From an uncultured Porphyromonadaceae bacterium (GTDB lineage Bacteria; Bacteroidota; Bacteroidia; Bacteroidales; Muribaculaceae): a DNA stretch of 64,000 nt. The stretch spans positions 62,001 to 126,000 of the forward strand of contig CAMWMD010000002.1 in the NCBI GenBank assembly GCA_947175265.1, read 5' to 3'. The position numbers and the translations under genes are program-made. Below, piece by piece: positions 62,274 through 64,000 of this stretch (its first letter is position 1; each line of letters opens with the position of its first letter). A model generated the notes under the pieces. That model was not told the DNA's origin, did no database searches, and worked only from the letters and a program-made list of their open reading frames with translations.

Positions 62274-62720
62274 ATGAAAAAGATCGTTCGAAATACTCTC
62301 TTTCTAATCTTCTTTTTAACTTTTGTCTTAAATCTGAATGCTTGTATATCAAATGATGATTTGGATGATAAGGAAGAGAGCTTGTCAGATAAGATACTTG
62401 GCAGTTGGGAACTTGTGACAGTAAAGGGTGTGAATAAATACTTCGACGGTAAAATAGAATATTGGGAAGACGCGGATTCACAAGGTCAAGTCAGGTTCCA
62501 ATTCAAGTGCGACGAGAAGGTCGATAAATTTTTATGCCACAACGGTCAATGGAAATTTATAGACTCGTATGAATGGAACTTACATGGGTTGTATTTGGAA
62601 ATAGCGAAGGAGGATTCCTATACTATAAAATCTCTTACCCCGGATATTATGATCTGGACTTCCGAGATAAAGAATGAAACCTATATCGAAGAAGCAGAAT
62701 TACTATTTAGAAAATTCTAA
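62274..62720 (+). CDS. Lipocalin-like lipoprotein B
   Basis: 148 residues; lipobox LNAC with Cys24 and an acidic following stretch (ISNDDLDDKEE). The mature part, ILGSWELVTVKGVNKYF, ADSQGQVRFQFKCDE and GQWKFIDSYEWNLHGLYLEI, aligns by eye with lipoprotein A, which shares SRGTERWSFKSDG and GQWKMNGNKLTL at the same places, indicating tandem duplication and divergence. Function unknown. Confidence 0.83.
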   Translation: MKKIVRNTLFLIFFLTFVLNLNACISNDDLDDKEESLSDKILGSWELVTVKGVNKYFDGKIEYWEDADSQGQVRFQFKCDEKVDKFLCHNGQWKFIDSYEWNLHGLYLEIAKEDSYTIKSLTPDIMIWTSEIKNETYIEEAELLFRKF

Positions 62721-62743
62721 CAATAATAACAAACTATACACAC

Positions 62744-64000
62744 ATGAAACAATTCCTTAAGTCATGGCTATGCCTATTAATTGTAGCCGCGTTGGTAAGT
62801 TGTCATAGTGAAGTTACTAACGAAAATGAACAGAATATACCGGAAAATGAAAATACCCCGACGGAAATTACAGTAAATGTTAATTTGCCGGAGGAATTGC
62901 AGACTCGTACTGATTTGACAGTTAATTCTTTTGCAGAAGAGGTGCCAGTGAGTGAGGGATCTGTAGTAATTAACTCTAACTATAACGATCTTCCACAAAT
63001 TTTATTTATTACAGATAGGGAAGACAATATAGTTCTGATGAGTAAGTCGTGTATTGGGGAAGACAAAAAAATTAGTATGGATATTGGATCCACAGCTATT
63101 GCCCTTGCATCATTGAATCCATTATTTGCAAATGTTGATTCAGAGAGGTATTCTGAGGTAGAAAGGCTTATATCAACTACTCCCTCTTTTTCTAAGTTGG
63201 TAGATCAGGTAGAAAATACTATCAATTCGGGTGTTGATCTTTTCGATGAGGGTAACACGGAATTATTTGTTGAACTAAGCAATGTATGGGACGAAATATG
63301 TAATAACGTTGAACCTCGTTCTTCAGATGAAGTCCCTCTATTCACAAAAGCAAATCCTATTCTTGGAATTAATCCAGATCCTGTTTTAGTAGAAACCGAA
63401 GGTCTGAATGTTATTCTACGAAATAAGGGTCTTGTTCCTACATACGAGTGTCAGGTTTATCATGGAGGAGTATTAAAGGAGACTCGCCTGATAAAGACTC
63501 ATGGGTCTTATGGATTTTTAGATTTATTTGATTCAATCTATGAGTGTGAGTATGGTGAACCAGAGACATTTTATTTGAACGCGATGGGAGAATATAAATT
63601 TTTCCTTGATCGGACTACAGATGAAGCGATAAAAGATTTTTCCATCAGACTATGGACAGACGTTTTGTCAATGATAGGATTGTATAACTGTGGCTCTCTT
63701 TTAGAAAATACGGCAACTATAATTGGTACCATTGGACCACTTCTGAGAAATCCCGATACGGAGTTTAAAGATGTGGTTAAAGCAATGAGTGGTGCCGTGT
63801 ATTCATTTGCTTTATCAAATCTTAATCCAGAACAACTGGGAAAGTTTATGAGTAAATTTTGTGTGGCTTACAATGTGATAAAAGGTTTCGCTAATGAGAT
63901 GATTAGGTGCTATCTGGGATTTGCCGCACCGCAGTATATTGATTTCTGTCTTTGTTCTTATGATGGAGAGGTGACAAGTTGCACCAGAACAGATTTAGAA
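62744..64000 (+). CDS. Large lipoprotein, 3' end cut by window
   Basis: An open frame of 419 codons from ATG 62744 to the window end with no stop. Lipobox LVSC with Cys20, then an Asn/Glu-rich linker (SEVTNENEQNIPENENT) and a mature part without a recognised domain; repeated Cys residues near the visible end (CGSLL, CVAYNV, CYLGF, CLCSYDGEVTSC). Starts 24 bases after lipoprotein B. I cannot name the family. Confidence 0.8.
   Translation, partial: MKQFLKSWLCLLIVAALVSCHSEVTNENEQNIPENENTPTEITVNVNLPEELQTRTDLTVNSFAEEVPVSEGSVVINSNYNDLPQILFITDREDNIVLMSKSCIGEDKKISMDIGSTAIALASLNPLFANVDSERYSEVERLISTTPSFSKLVDQVENTINSGVDLFDEGNTELFVELSNVWDEICNNVEPRSSDEVPLFTKANPILGINPDPVLVETEGLNVILRNKGLVPTYECQVYHGGVLKETRLIKTHGSYGFLDLFDSIYECEYGEPETFYLNAMGEYKFFLDRTTDEAIKDFSIRLWTDVLSMIGLYNCGSLLENTATIIGTIGPLLRNPDTEFKDVVKAMSGAVYSFALSNLNPEQLGKFMSKFCVAYNVIKGFANEMIRCYLGFAAPQYIDFCLCSYDGEVTSCTRTDLE

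Overview
The window is a chromosomal segment of a Bacteroidales bacterium, most likely a gut lineage such as Muribaculaceae (family-level placement is inference). Support: Bacteroidetes-type promoters (TTTG, 19-21 nt, TAnnTTTG) occur in front of many genes; start codons lack an obvious Shine-Dalgarno sequence; and several gene types are typical of the phylum (DUF4492 beside cydAB, DUF4494, the GH133-GT4-GH57 glycogen cassette, DUF3108, lipoproteins with an acidic +2 export signal, and a 29-residue COX24/mS38-like protein). No phage, insertion sequence or CRISPR array is visible. Only one tRNA (initiator tRNA-fMet) and RNase P RNA are present.

Layout. 0-2.4 kb: an AT-rich type II restriction-modification pair, its methyltransferase stop overlapping fmt. 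2.4-8.0 kb: fmt and menaquinone genes menD, menB, menC, menE in a tight series. 8.1-8.9 kb: a Crp/Fnr regulator. 9-13.7 kb (minus): glycogen genes GH133, GT4 and GH57 from one clear promoter. 13.9-16.5 kb (minus): a YihY/BrkB membrane protein, rnpB and a cytidylate-kinase-like protein. 16.6-30 kb (mostly plus): housekeeping genes including a cyclophilin, DUF349 protein, Sel1 protein, ACT-ACT-SerB, patatin outer-membrane protein, ApbE (minus), DJ-1, YigZ, HU, the tiny COX24-like protein and RNase G. 30-35.8 kb (minus): folC, two half-size chromate transporters, cydB, cydA and DUF4492. 36-41.9 kb: DUF4494, YggS, an FHS sugar transporter, a histidine phosphatase, DUF3108 and an RluA pseudouridine synthase. 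42-49 kb: tRNA-fMet, TetR, a KAS III, FabG, IspD, RecG and a DEAD-box helicase.

49-56.5 kb is the accessory stretch flanking the strongly promoted pyruvate:ferredoxin oxidoreductase gene. It holds an AAA/PD-(D/E)XK protein, a DUF3791-DUF3990-DUF3791-like cassette (candidate ADP-ribosyltransferase toxin-antitoxin unit) and a HepT/MntA pair carrying exact RX4HXY and GSX10DXD motifs. 57-64 kb is an AT-rich surface-protein cluster: an outer-membrane barrel, two secreted proteins ending in type IX secretion-like C-terminal domains (one with carbohydrate-binding-like domains, one a BspA-type leucine-rich-repeat protein), two paralogous lipocalin-like lipoproteins and a large lipoprotein cut by the window end.

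Functionally the window combines anaerobic/nanaerobic energy metabolism (menaquinone, cytochrome bd, PFOR), glycogen turnover, translation initiation (fmt plus tRNA-fMet), and several small conflict systems. The observations most worth following are the DUF3990 cassette, the HepT/MntA pair, the C-terminal-domain cargo cluster, an orphan promoter at about 56.6 kb, the RNase G leader hairpin, the COX24-like small protein and the possibly leaderless cyd transcript.
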